A DNA stretch of 64,000 nt, from assembly GCA_905196835.1 (NCBI GenBank), contig CAJJWN010000005.1, forward strand, positions 57,563 to 121,562. Direction: 5' to 3'. The translations under genes were made by a program, and so were the position numbers. The notes beneath the pieces were generated by a model. It made no database searches, was not told the origin of the DNA, and was given only the letters and a program-made list of their open reading frames with translations. Origin of the DNA: an uncultured Prevotella sp. GTDB taxonomy: Bacteria > Bacteroidota > Bacteroidia > Bacteroidales > Bacteroidaceae. The first letter of the stretch is position 1. Every line of letters starts with the position of its first letter. Of this stretch, positions 35,471-44,350 are shown piece by piece.

Positions 35471-36721
35471 TCATTTAAATTGTGTCTCGCCGTAACCCAC
35501 GAGACGGTCGGTGCGTTCGCCGCGGCCGCGGTAGTAGATGAGAGCCTGATACTTGTTCTCCGTCTGGTAATAGCTGCCTTCCGACGGCACTACGCGGCTT
35601 GCGCCGTCGCTGCCTACCAAGACATACTGATATGAGTAATATCCCTGTTTCTGCATTACCGTAGCAGTGTAGCATTTCCTCATGTCGTCATATTCCATGC
35701 GGTATTCTGGCGTGAACTGGTCGTTGCTCCATGCTCCGTTGACGTATATGTCGCCGTCATACCGCTCCGGCGTTTTCAGCGTATAGTGTACGAAAACGTA
35801 TTCCGATGCTACGTCGTTCTCGATGTTGTCGCCGTTGCGTATGTAGAATGCGCCGTTTGCGTCCTCGTCATATACATAGTTGGGGCGCGGCTCGCATGGG
35901 TAGGGATATACGTGGTAGTCGGCCCCGTCCCATGTGATGCGGTCGATGCCCATGGTGGGATAGGCCACGTCGAGTATCTCATACTTGCGGTATTCGTTGC
36001 CGGCTTCAAATATCAGGTCGCGGCAGTGCTCCCATGCCAGCCCGTCAGTGGTGATGGACTGCGGCCTGGCGTTCACGCGTGCGTTGTCCCATCGGCGGTT
36101 CTGCATTACCACGGTCTTTATTTGCGACGACGGGTCGGTCACGCCGAGGCCGTTGTAGCTTACCTGCATCGATACCTGCTGGTGGCTTTTGTTAATGTCG
36201 ATGTCGGTGTTCGAGGTTACTCCGAGCCGTACGCCCACCAATGGTTCCACCACCATGAAGCAGGCCGTGAACACCGGGCGGTTGCCGTCGTCCTCGTCAT
36301 ATACGGTCAGGCGGTAGTTGCCGCTCATCTTCAGGGCGCACTCCGGGTTGGGTATTGTCAGGCGGTAGTGCGTGTACAGCGTGTCGGTATTTATTGACTC
36401 CTCGTTGTAGTCGATGGTGTTGCCATCCTGGAAACCGTCGATGAAGTCGCTCGCAAACAGCTGGTCGGACACCGTCCAGTCAGCCTCGCAGTGCTCTATC
36501 CTGTACGTATAGCGGCGGTAAGCGTGCGTAAGGTCGTCAAAGCTGATGTTGAGCCTGTCGTTGGGGCTGTGGCTTCCGAGTCTGATTACAGGCAGCGAGA
36601 GCCATTGCTGGCCGGCCACCACTTGCAGAGAGGCTATCCCGCGGTCGTATATCTCGTTTCTCTGTGCCTGTGCGGCGGCGGTGCAGGCAGCCATAAATGT
36701 AAGCAGTAAAAGTTTTTTCAT
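35471..36721 (-). CDS. type IX secretion system plug-like protein (DUF5103)
   Basis: 416 residues. Signal peptide KKLLLLTFMAACTAAAQAQ, then IASLQVVAGQQWLSLPVIRL, ISFDDLTHAYRRYTYRIEHC and EADW, the conserved N-terminal region of DUF5103 / T9SS plug proteins; the second half has a carbohydrate-binding-like beta domain (DGDIYVNGAWSNDQFTPEY). In Flavobacterium the Plug protein closes the SprA translocon. The type IX core genes are not in this window. It is monocistronic, with a long array-filled gap upstream. Confidence 0.8.
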   Translation of the reverse strand: MKKLLLLTFMAACTAAAQAQRNEIYDRGIASLQVVAGQQWLSLPVIRLGSHSPNDRLNISFDDLTHAYRRYTYRIEHCEADWTVSDQLFASDFIDGFQDGNTIDYNEESINTDTLYTHYRLTIPNPECALKMSGNYRLTVYDEDDGNRPVFTACFMVVEPLVGVRLGVTSNTDIDINKSHQQVSMQVSYNGLGVTDPSSQIKTVVMQNRRWDNARVNARPQSITTDGLAWEHCRDLIFEAGNEYRKYEILDVAYPTMGIDRITWDGADYHVYPYPCEPRPNYVYDEDANGAFYIRNGDNIENDVASEYVFVHYTLKTPERYDGDIYVNGAWSNDQFTPEYRMEYDDMRKCYTATVMQKQGYYSYQYVLVGSDGASRVVPSEGSYYQTENKYQALIYYRGRGERTDRLVGYGETQFK

Positions 36722-36827
36722 GCGTGTTTTTATTGTATAACGGCATACGTCTTGTCTTTATTGCGCTTGTGTACAAAATCGGCGAAGGCGGCCTACGTTT
36801 TTCCAATTGACGGCAAATCGCTCTCCA

Positions 36828-37025
36828 AAAGGCCGTCTTTGGGAGGCTGAAAGACCGCCTTTTGCAAGCCGAAAGACGGCCTTTTTCAACATCATTGATT
36901 ATCAGGCACTTACATGCACGCCGTCAATGACGGAGGAAAGAGCCGTCCAAACACCATGTAAGGACGGCCCAAACGCATAGTTTGGACGGCTAAAACTACC
37001 CGTAATGACGGCTTTTATCCGGCCT
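36828..37025. repeat. 22-bp-period array, cluster E (nine units in one phase)
   Basis: Units start at 36828, 36850, 36872, 36894, 36916, 36938, 36960, 36982 and 37004. Cores are GCCGTCTTT, ACCGCCTTT, ACGGCCTTT, then one unrecognisable unit (36894), then GCCGTCAAT, GCCGTCCAA, GACGGCCCA, GACGGCTAA and GACGGCTTT. The phase is unbroken through the decayed unit. It lies in the divergent 36722-37135 gap between the T9SS plug-like gene and mltG; nothing else is seen there except the mltG promoter. Confidence 0.85.
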
Positions 37026-37109
37026 GTGCAATGATGGCTGCCAGCGTCCGGCCTCATGCCATGTTTTAAAATATAGCCGGATATAGGAACGTTTTTCAAA
37101 AATAAAATG

Positions 37110-37117
37110 TAATTTTG
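37110..37117 (+). promoter_or_regulatory. -7 box of the mltG promoter
   Basis: TAATTTTG, 18 bp before the ATG at 37136; it overlaps the in-frame codons upstream, supporting the ATG at 37136 as the true start. T-rich -33 region. Confidence 0.55.
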
Positions 37118-37135
37118 CGCACAAAAACGTTCGAG

Positions 37136-38161
37136 ATGAAGAAAATAGGCCAAAAGAAATTTGTAATCCCGGCCATGGCCTGCCTGGCCGTGATACTTTT
37201 CTTATGCTATTATTACTTTTTCACGCCCATGCTGGCGGGCGACAGCAGCCGGTATGTGTACATCGACGATGACGACAATATCGACTCCGTTTACGTAAAG
37301 CTCGAGGCCGTGTCGAAGCATCACGCCATGTCGGGCTTCAAGACTTTGACGCGGCACAGCTCTTACGGCGAGCATGTGCGCACAGGCCGTTACGAGATAG
37401 AGCCGGGAAACAGCGCGTTCACCGTGTTCAGAAAGCTGAAGAACGGACTGCAATCGTCGGTGAGGCTTACCATCCCCAATGCGCGTACAGCCGACAGGCT
37501 GGCCGGTGCGTTGTCAAGGAAGCTGATGGCCGACAGCGTTTCAATATATGAAGCTTTGACCGACTCCGCCACCTGTGCACGCTACGGATATACGCCGGAG
37601 ACAATGCTCTGCATGTTCATACCCAATACTTACGAGGTGTACTGGAACACGTCCGTAGACAATCTGCTTGACAAGATGAATAAGGAGAGCAAGAAATTCT
37701 GGAACTTTGAGCGTACAGAGAAGGCCAAGGCCATGGGCTTTACCAAGGAAGAAGTTATGACATTGGCGAGCATCGTGGACGAAGAGACGGCCAATGATGC
37801 CGAGAAGCCCATGGTGGCCGGCATGTATTACAACCGCCTTAAGGCCGGTATGCCGTTGCAGGCCGACCCTACGGTGAAGTTCGCCTTAAAGGACTTCGGC
37901 ATACGCCGCATATACCACAACATGCTGACCGTTGACAGTCCTTATAACACATATAAGAATGCAGGGTTGCCTCCCGGGCCGATTAGAATCCCGACGGTGG
38001 CAGGCATTGACGCCGTGCTCAACCATGTGCACCATAAATACCTGTACATGTGCGCCAAGGAAGACTTTAGCGGCACGCACAACTTTGCCGAGACTTACGG
38101 CGAACATCTGCAAAACGCGGCCAGATATTCGGCTGCATTGAACAAAAGGGGAATTAAATAG
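37136..38161 (+). CDS. mltG: endolytic murein transglycosylase MltG
   Basis: 341 residues. One N-terminal membrane helix (about 8-30), a LysM-like stretch (TGRYEIEPGNSAFTVFRKL), and the YceG catalytic domain with TLASIVDEETANDAEK (catalytic Glu region), YYNRLKAGMPLQADPTVK and NTYKNAGLPPGPIRIP. It cuts nascent glycan strands and sets their length. Followed by the phrase repeats and glnS. Confidence 0.93.
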   Translation: MKKIGQKKFVIPAMACLAVILFLCYYYFFTPMLAGDSSRYVYIDDDDNIDSVYVKLEAVSKHHAMSGFKTLTRHSSYGEHVRTGRYEIEPGNSAFTVFRKLKNGLQSSVRLTIPNARTADRLAGALSRKLMADSVSIYEALTDSATCARYGYTPETMLCMFIPNTYEVYWNTSVDNLLDKMNKESKKFWNFERTEKAKAMGFTKEEVMTLASIVDEETANDAEKPMVAGMYYNRLKAGMPLQADPTVKFALKDFGIRRIYHNMLTVDSPYNTYKNAGLPPGPIRIPTVAGIDAVLNHVHHKYLYMCAKEDFSGTHNFAETYGEHLQNAARYSAALNKRGIK

Positions 38162-38173
38162 AGGCGGTTATGC

Positions 38174-38322
38174 GGTTTTACGGTTATAAGGTTATACGGT
38201 TGTAAGGTTATGCGGCATGTCCGTATGCACCCTGCCTTATAACCGTAAAACCTCAAAACCGCTCAACCTTATAACCGTAAAACCTCAAAACCACACAACC
38301 GTAAAACCTCAAAACCGTACAA
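38174..38322. repeat. phrase-repeat inverted element between mltG and glnS
   Basis: The left arm (38174-38193, GCGGTTTTACGGTTATAAGG) is mirrored by CCTTATAACCGTAAAACC at 38235-38252. The right side is tandem: copies at 38235 and 38267 are 32 bp apart and nearly identical (differing at GCT/ACA), and a third, shorter copy starts at 38299. It can form a long hairpin just before the glnS start. Confidence 0.75.
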
Positions 38323-38327
38323 CAAAT

Positions 38328-40043
38328 ATGATTACAGAAGAGAAAAATACGGAAGAGAAGAAGAGCTTGAGCTTCGTAGAGCAAATGGTAGAGAACGACC
38401 TGGCCGAAGGTAAGAACGGCGGCCGGATACAGACACGCTTCCCGCCCGAGCCTAACGGCTATCTGCACATAGGCCATGCCAAGGCCATCTGCATGGATTT
38501 CGGCGTGGCCGAGAATTACGGCGGAGTGTGCAACCTGCGCTTCGACGACACAAACCCGAGCAAGGAAGACACCGAGTATGTTGACTCCATACTGGAAGAT
38601 ATCAAGTGGCTTGGCTTCCATTGGGTCAACGTATATTACGCTTCGGATTATTTCCAGCAGCTTTGGGACTTTGCCGAGTGGATGATTAAGCAAGGCATGG
38701 CTTACGTAGACGAGCAGACGAGCGAGCAAATCGCCGAGCAGAAGGGTACGCCCACGCAGCCCGGCACGCCGTCGCCATACAGGGAAAGGCCGGTGGAGGA
38801 GAGCTTGGAGTTGTTCCATAAGATGAACACTTCCGAGGCCGAGGAAGGCTCGATGGTGCTTCGCGCAAAGCTCGACATGGCCAATCCGAACATGCACTTC
38901 CGCGACCCGATAATGTACCGTATAATACATACGCCGCACCACCGCACCGGAACAAAGTGGCACGCTTACCCGATGTATGACTTCGCGCACGGTCAAAGCG
39001 ACTATTTCGAGGGTGTAACGCACTCTATCTGCACTCTTGAGTTCGTTCCCCACCGTCCGCTTTACGACAAGTTCATCGACGAGTTGAAGACGTATAAGGG
39101 CGAGGGTGACAATCTCGGCGACTTCCGTCCGAGGCAGATAGAGTTCAACCGCCTGAACCTGACCTACACGGTGATGAGCAAGCGCAAGCTCCACGCTCTT
39201 GTAGACGAGGGCTTGGTAAACGGCTGGGACGACCCGCGTATGCCTACGTTGTGCGGAATGCGCCGCCGCGGATATTCGCCTGAAAGCATCAGGAACTTCA
39301 TAAAGAGCATTGGATATACCAAGTTTGACGCTTTGAACGATGTCGCATTGCTCGAAGCCGCCGTGCGCGACGACCTGAACAAGCGTGCCGTAAGGGTTTC
39401 GGCAGTGCTCAATCCCGTGAAACTCGTAATCACCAACTATCCCGACGGACAGACGGAAGAGATGGAGGCGGTGAACAATCCGGAGAATGAGACTGACGGA
39501 ACGCATACCATAACGTTCAGCAAGAACCTGTGGATAGAGCGTGACGACTTTATGGAAGACGCCCCGAAAAAGTTTTTCCGCATGACCCCCGGGCGTGAGG
39601 TACGCCTCAAGAACGCATACATCGTGAAGTGTACCGGATGCACGAAAGATGCCGACGGCAATGTTGTTGAAATTCAGGCAGAGTATGACCCGATGAGCAA
39701 GAGCGGCATGGAAGGTGCCAACCGCAAGGTGAAAGGCACACTGCACTGGGTTAGCATAGACCATTGCAAGAAGGCCGAGGTAAGGATTTACGACAGGTTG
39801 TTCAATGTTGAGAACCCGTCGGCAGACGAACGAGACTTCCGTGAACTGCTCAATCCCGACTCTCTGACGGTCATGAAGGACTGCTATGTCGAGGATTATG
39901 CCGCAGGCTGTAAGCCCGGGGAGTATCTGCAATTCCAACGCATAGGATATTTCATGGCCGACCTTGATTCGTCTGACGGGCATCTTGTGTACAACAAGAC
40001 TGTTGGTCTGAAGGACACATGGTCTAAGATAAACAAAGGATAA
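38328..40043 (+). CDS. glnS: glutamine--tRNA ligase
   Basis: 571 residues from the ATG at 38328. Class I signatures: PPEPNGYLHIGHAKAI (HIGH) and VMSKRK (KMSKS position); LRFDDTNPSKEDTEYVDSIL, and a GlnRS-type C-terminal anticodon beta barrel (HWVSIDHCKKAEVRIYDRLF). The frame is open 37 codons upstream, but those are translation of the phrase repeat and are not part of the protein. Charges tRNA-Gln. The TPR gene follows 6 bp later. Confidence 0.95.
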   Translation: MITEEKNTEEKKSLSFVEQMVENDLAEGKNGGRIQTRFPPEPNGYLHIGHAKAICMDFGVAENYGGVCNLRFDDTNPSKEDTEYVDSILEDIKWLGFHWVNVYYASDYFQQLWDFAEWMIKQGMAYVDEQTSEQIAEQKGTPTQPGTPSPYRERPVEESLELFHKMNTSEAEEGSMVLRAKLDMANPNMHFRDPIMYRIIHTPHHRTGTKWHAYPMYDFAHGQSDYFEGVTHSICTLEFVPHRPLYDKFIDELKTYKGEGDNLGDFRPRQIEFNRLNLTYTVMSKRKLHALVDEGLVNGWDDPRMPTLCGMRRRGYSPESIRNFIKSIGYTKFDALNDVALLEAAVRDDLNKRAVRVSAVLNPVKLVITNYPDGQTEEMEAVNNPENETDGTHTITFSKNLWIERDDFMEDAPKKFFRMTPGREVRLKNAYIVKCTGCTKDADGNVVEIQAEYDPMSKSGMEGANRKVKGTLHWVSIDHCKKAEVRIYDRLFNVENPSADERDFRELLNPDSLTVMKDCYVEDYAAGCKPGEYLQFQRIGYFMADLDSSDGHLVYNKTVGLKDTWSKINKG

Positions 40044-40049
40044 GTACGG

Positions 40050-41474
40050 ATGTCGTATAATTCGGAAGACTATTTTCTTTCAAATGAGTTCAAGGCCGTA
40101 TTGAAGAGATTTAAGGAGGCCGAGGCTGACGGCATGTATGCCATGCTTGACGCTGATGAATATGCTGACGTTGCCGAGTATTATTATAATGCCGGCAACG
40201 TCAATTATGCTTTGCAGATACTCGATATGGCCTTGTCCGTGTACCCCGGTAGTGTGGCTCCGCTCCTTTTCAAGGCGCGTATCGCGTTGCTTGATGAGAA
40301 CGATATGCAGACGGCTGAGATGTACACAGAGCAGATAGAGGACAAGACTGACCTTGATTATTATTATATGAAGGCCGAGCTGTTGCTTTTTGAAAAGCGT
40401 GCCGGTGAGGCCGACAAGTATCTTGAAGCCCGTTACGGCGAGGTTGATGATGACGATAGGGATTATTTCGCCATAGATGCGGCTGCTCTGTTTCTCGATT
40501 ACGATAATATCGGCAAGGCCGAGAAATGGCTGAAACGCTCTGAATATACAGACTCCCTTGAATACAAGGAACAGGAAGCAAGGATTATGTTGGGAAGGGG
40601 CAATTATGAGAAAAGCCAGGAACTTTATAACGAGCTTATCGACAAAAATCCTTATTCCACGCAGTATTGGAACTCGCTTGCTTCATCACAATTCTTCAAT
40701 AACAAGATAGAGGAGTCCATACAAAGCAGCGAATACTCGATTGCCATAAACCCGAAGAATGTGTCGGCGTTGCTCAATAAGGCTAACGGACTGTACAATC
40801 TCGGAAATTACAAGGAGGCCTTGAAGTATTATTTGAAGTACAATGAATTGTGCCCTGACGATGAGTACGGTGAGATGCTGATAGGTTTCTGCTATTTGCT
40901 GTTCGAGAATTACGAAGAGTCCATCAGGCATTTTGAAAAAGCTGAAGCATTGTCAAGCCCGAACTCGCCTAACCTTGTTGACATATACAGGGACTGGGCG
41001 TTTGCCTTATGCCGGTTGGGGCGGAAAGACGAGTGCATTTCTTTGCTTGACAAAACTGCCCGGCTTGACTGCGACCATAATGAAATGTTGGCCTATTGGG
41101 GCAGCTTGTTGCTTGGAACTGGATATGTGGATGAGGCTAAGGAATATTTTATGCGTGCGATGCAAGGCTCCGGCAATTCTCCTGACATATTCATGAAAAT
41201 AGCTTCAATGGTGTATGAAAGCGGAGATGTGGTGACGGCTTACAAGATGTTTACCTTGTTTTTTGAAAGCAATGAGGAGTTTACTGACGGTCATGCCTAC
41301 TTCGCCGCGTGCTGTTATGACTTGGGAAAGAAGCGTGAGTTTCTTAAAAATCTAAGGAAAGCAGCAATGTTTAACCCGGATGAAACCAGATTTGTGTTGG
41401 GTAAATTGTTTCCCAAAGGAATGAAGCCGGAAGACTATTATGATTACATGCGGCATAAGATGACAGGCAAATAA
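40050..41474 (+). CDS. cytoplasmic tetratricopeptide repeat protein
   Basis: 474 residues without a signal peptide. At least eight TPR-like helix pairs, clearest at ALQILDMALSVYPG, YEKSQELYNELIDKNPY, NVSALLNKANGLYNLGNYKE and YEESIRHFEKAEALS. Acidic, rich in Tyr and Glu. Close behind glnS, so co-transcribed. A scaffold for protein contacts; partner not known. Confidence 0.78.
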   Translation: MSYNSEDYFLSNEFKAVLKRFKEAEADGMYAMLDADEYADVAEYYYNAGNVNYALQILDMALSVYPGSVAPLLFKARIALLDENDMQTAEMYTEQIEDKTDLDYYYMKAELLLFEKRAGEADKYLEARYGEVDDDDRDYFAIDAAALFLDYDNIGKAEKWLKRSEYTDSLEYKEQEARIMLGRGNYEKSQELYNELIDKNPYSTQYWNSLASSQFFNNKIEESIQSSEYSIAINPKNVSALLNKANGLYNLGNYKEALKYYLKYNELCPDDEYGEMLIGFCYLLFENYEESIRHFEKAEALSSPNSPNLVDIYRDWAFALCRLGRKDECISLLDKTARLDCDHNEMLAYWGSLLLGTGYVDEAKEYFMRAMQGSGNSPDIFMKIASMVYESGDVVTAYKMFTLFFESNEEFTDGHAYFAACCYDLGKKREFLKNLRKAAMFNPDETRFVLGKLFPKGMKPEDYYDYMRHKMTGK

Positions 41475-41475
41475 A

Positions 41476-41513
41476 CAACCGCCACGTACAATTAAGGATG
41501 TACGTGGCGGTTG
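41476..41513. terminator. bidirectional terminator
   Basis: 15-bp perfect stem CAACCGCCACGTACA (41476-41490) and complement (41499-41513), 8-nt loop, in the 60-bp convergent gap between the TPR gene and dedA; followed by CTTTATTT. Confidence 0.88.
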
Positions 41514-41534
41514 CTTTATTTGCGTTGTATTCGT

Positions 41535-42173
41535 TTACTTCTTTTTCAGGCCTTTGTAGACGAGCACTCCGACTATTATTACAGCCAATGTCAGCAAGAC
41601 GTAACCTATCTCATGACTGTATTTTGTTGCCAATACATAAACGTCGTTTGTCGTTTTCAAGTCGGTGTATTGGTAAATCAGGTAGCCGATAAGAGCCAAG
41701 ACGCAGTTCCATATTCCGGCTCCGAGTGTGGTGTATAACAGGAAATGGTCGAGGCGCATTTTAGCAAGTCCGGCCGGTATGCTTATAAGTTGCCTTACTG
41801 CCGGTATTAGTCTGCCGAAGAATGTGGAGGCTGCGCCGTGCTTGCGGAAGAACTCTTCGGCTTTTTCGACGCTTTCCCTGTCAATCAGGCACATGTGTCC
41901 GATGCGGCTATCTGCAAATTTATACACAATGGGACGTCCCAACCAGCGTGCAAGGTAATAGTTGAACAATGCTCCAATGTCTGCGCCTAAGGTTGCGAAA
42001 ACCACAACGAGAAAGATGTTCATGCTGCCGTCAGCCATTGATTTCCATGCTGCCGGCGGTACAATAACTTCCGACGGAAAGGGGATGAAAGAACTTTCTA
42101 TGGCCATGAATATTGTCACAACCCAATAATCCAAATTCTCCAACACCCATCTAAATAATTCTGCTGAATTCAT
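41535..42173 (-). CDS. DedA family membrane protein
   Basis: 212 residues with about five hydrophobic segments. Family motifs: ESSFIPFPSEVIVPPAAW, GALFNYYLARWLGR and FFGRLIPAVRQLISIPAGLAKM. DedA/DUF proteins act as lipid (undecaprenyl-phosphate-type) flippases and affect membrane homeostasis. Own promoter at 42194-42201 (minus). Confidence 0.9.
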   Translation of the reverse strand: MNSAELFRWVLENLDYWVVTIFMAIESSFIPFPSEVIVPPAAWKSMADGSMNIFLVVVFATLGADIGALFNYYLARWLGRPIVYKFADSRIGHMCLIDRESVEKAEEFFRKHGAASTFFGRLIPAVRQLISIPAGLAKMRLDHFLLYTTLGAGIWNCVLALIGYLIYQYTDLKTTNDVYVLATKYSHEIGYVLLTLAVIIVGVLVYKGLKKK

Positions 42174-42193
42174 TTGTAACTTAAAATTTTGTG

Positions 42194-42201
42194 CAAATTT
42201 A
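42194..42201 (-). promoter_or_regulatory. -7 box of the dedA promoter
   Basis: TAAATTTG on the minus strand, 21 bp upstream of the ATG at 42173. Confidence 0.5.
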
Positions 42202-42277
42202 CTTACTTGGCGTGTAAAAGACGAACGAATGTCGATATATTACTGCTTTTACGGCTTATTGTAACACGTTTGTAACA

Positions 42278-42850
42278 TTAAAATTTGCATAATTCTTCAT
42301 ATATCCTTTGCACGGGAAGCCCCATCACGTTGAAATAACTGCCGTTTATAGAGGTGACGCCTATGTAGCCAATCCATTCCTGTATGCCGTAGGCTCCGGC
42401 TTTATCCAATGGCTTGTAACGGCTTACGTAGTAGCTGATTTCAGTTTCGGAGAGCTGTTTGAACGTTACTTCGGTTATTACGGAAAAGCGTTTTTGTTTG
42501 GTTGCTGATGTCAGGCACACGCCTGTTACAACTTTGTGCGTTTGTCCGCTGAGCATTCTTAGCATAGTGCAAGCATCTTCTTCTGATTTAGGCTTGCCCA
42601 AAACCTTGTCGCCAAGTACGACAATCGTGTCGGCCGTTATCACTAAGTTGTTGTCGTGCAATTCGTTTTTGTAAGCTTCCGCTTTCTCCGCCGCTATGTA
42701 TTCGGCTATCTCCGTAACGGGAAGGTCTGCCGGGTACGACTCCTTTATGCCGTCTTTTACATGTATTTCAAAGTCCAAGTCAAGTCCGGCAAGAAGCTCT
42801 TTTCTTCTCGGGCTGTTGCTGCTTAAAATAATGTGGTAGTCTTTTATCAT
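42278..42850 (-). CDS. Maf-like nucleotide pyrophosphatase
   Basis: 190 residues. SSNSPRRKELLAGL at the N-terminus, the catalytic ADTIVVLGDKVLGKP, and the closing GYIGVTSINGSYFNVMGLPV are Maf hallmarks. Cleaves (d)NTPs, likely dTTP/UTP or modified forms, keeping the pools clean. Start 16 bp after the kdsC-like gene stop, same strand: an operon of DUF2520, kdsC, maf. Confidence 0.92.
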   Translation of the reverse strand: MIKDYHIILSSNSPRRKELLAGLDLDFEIHVKDGIKESYPADLPVTEIAEYIAAEKAEAYKNELHDNNLVITADTIVVLGDKVLGKPKSEEDACTMLRMLSGQTHKVVTGVCLTSATKQKRFSVITEVTFKQLSETEISYYVSRYKPLDKAGAYGIQEWIGYIGVTSINGSYFNVMGLPVQRIYEELCKF

Positions 42851-42866
42851 GTTTGGAAAATGTTAA

Positions 42867-43385
42867 TTACCATCCGAAAGCTTTGTCGTCGCTAAGCCAT
42901 TTGCCTTGTGCACGCAGCACTTGCTCTATCACGTCGCGTCCGCAGCCCTGTCCGCCATTGTAGCGGCTTATGTATTTGCTGATTGATTTGATATCGGGGC
43001 AGGCATCGGCTGGGCAGCACGGGCATCCGCACTGTTGCATGACTTCATAGTCAGGAATATCGTCGCCCATGTAGATTATTTCATCATCGCGAAGGCCATG
43101 CTTCTCCATGAACATTTTATATGTCATTATCTTTACCGAACATCCCATGTATATGTCCCCCATGCCAAGACGTTCATACCGCAGGCGGATGCTTTCTGTT
43201 GTACCGCCTGTCATTATCGCTATTCTCAGTCCTTGCTTTTGTGCAAGCTGTATGGCATATCCGTCTTTTATGTTGACCGTGCGCATAGGTTCGCCTGACG
43301 GGTGCAGGGGTATGGTCTCGCAGCTAAGCACCCCGTCAACGTCAAAGATTATTGCCCGTATCTTTTTCAAGTCGTAGTTAATCAT
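42867..43385 (-). CDS. 3-deoxy-D-manno-octulosonate 8-phosphate phosphatase (KdsC-like HAD)
   Basis: 172 residues. HAD motifs: FDVDGVLS (nucleophile and acid Asp), MTGG (motif II Thr), and [10 protein letters not shown] (motif IV). Capless tetrameric C0-type HAD proteins of this size are KdsC, which dephosphorylates KDO-8-P for lipopolysaccharide. Its start overlaps the DUF2520 gene stop by 4 bp. Confidence 0.88.
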   Translation of the reverse strand: MINYDLKKIRAIIFDVDGVLSCETIPLHPSGEPMRTVNIKDGYAIQLAQKQGLRIAIMTGGTTESIRLRYERLGMGDIYMGCSVKIMTYKMFMEKHGLRDDEIIYMGDDIPDYEVMQQCGCPCCPADACPDIKSISKYISRYNGGQGCGRDVIEQVLRAQGKWLSDDKAFGW

Positions 43386-44170
43386 TGCTCATTCCCTCTT
43401 TTTTGTGATGTCCGGTAAATGCTCAAGCTCATGCTTTCGTAAATCTGCTTGAACATTGGATTGTCTTTAAGCATGTCTGATTGCATCCTTATTACATTTT
43501 CGTCATAGCGCACGGCCGGACCTGTTTGTGCTTCAAGCGGAGCCAGCGTGTGCACTTTTCTTGCCGTCTCGTCAATCAAGGGCAGCATGACGTCGAAGGG
43601 AATGTTGTGCTTTGAAAGGATTTCAGATGATATTTCGTAGCAATGATTTACAAAGTTGCAGGCGAATACTGCCGCAAGGTGCAGGTTCTTGCGTGCCTTT
43701 GAGTCGAGCGGATATACGTGGCTTGATATGTTGCTTGCAAGGTTGTAGGCCGTTTCAAAGGCCATGTCGTCATTCCCTTCGACGAAACATGGTATCCCGT
43801 TGAAGTCAACCGGATTGTTTTTTGTGAATGTCTGCATCGGGTAAAGCACGCCGTAATGCAGCGCCATGCCCTCAAATACGTTCATTGGAACGCTCCCTGC
43901 CGTATGCAGAAATACTTTTTCTTCTTTTTCTTTGCATAGGGCAGGGACTATTTCAGATATTGCGCTGTCTTTTATGGATATTATATATACGTCGGCTTCG
44001 GGGTTGACATTGCTTATGTCGTTGGTCGGAGAGCCGCCCACAATATCGGCGAGAGCCGCAGCGTTCTCCATCGTCCGGCTGTACACTTGCAGTATGTCGT
44101 GACCTTTATTCAGTAATGATTTTCCTAAATTGGTGGCAAGGTTGCCTGCGCCAATCAGTACAATCTTCAT
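43382..44170 (-). CDS. Rossmann-fold / DUF2520 dehydrogenase-like protein
   Basis: 262 residues from the ATG at 44168-44170; a longer start at 44218 is possible but adds only charged residues before [19 protein letters not shown], the nucleotide-binding start. DUF2520 (about 130-250) has [17 protein letters not shown] and [18 protein letters not shown]. The family resembles 6-phosphogluconate/pyrroline-carboxylate reductase-type enzymes; substrate unknown. First gene of the operon with kdsC and maf; promoter -7 TACCTTTG (minus) at 44278-44285. Confidence 0.85.
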   Translation of the reverse strand: MKIVLIGAGNLATNLGKSLLNKGHDILQVYSRTMENAAALADIVGGSPTNDISNVNPEADVYIISIKDSAISEIVPALCKEKEEKVFLHTAGSVPMNVFEGMALHYGVLYPMQTFTKNNPVDFNGIPCFVEGNDDMAFETAYNLASNISSHVYPLDSKARKNLHLAAVFACNFVNHCYEISSEILSKHNIPFDVMLPLIDETARKVHTLAPLEAQTGPAVRYDENVIRMQSDMLKDNPMFKQIYESMSLSIYRTSQKRGNEQ

Positions 44171-44277
44171 CGGATTGACGTCGTTTTCTTTGTCAGTTTC
44201 GTTGAAATATCTTTTCATTGCTTTGTCTTAATCTGTCATTATGCAATCCTTCGTTCGCAAATGCGCGAACTGTGGCG

Positions 44278-44285
44278 CAAAGGTA
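44278..44285 (-). promoter_or_regulatory. -7 box of the DUF2520 operon promoter
   Basis: TACCTTTG on the minus strand, about 60-110 bp upstream depending on the start chosen. Confidence 0.55.
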
Positions 44286-44338
44286 GGCATTTATACGCCA
44301 AAAAGATGTGTACTTATTGTTTTTTAGAAAAGATTTAT

Positions 44339-44346
44339 TATTTTTG
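44339..44346 (+). promoter_or_regulatory. -7 box of the GNAT gene promoter, close to its start codon
   Basis: TATTTTTG ends 5 bp before the ATG at 44351, so the transcript should begin at or next to the start codon. Confidence 0.5.
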
Positions 44347-44350
44347 CGCT

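Noticed and set aside
38217..38327. A 37-codon N-terminal extension of glnS
   Set aside because: It is a translation of the phrase repeat (repeated VKPQN words), not protein-like sequence.
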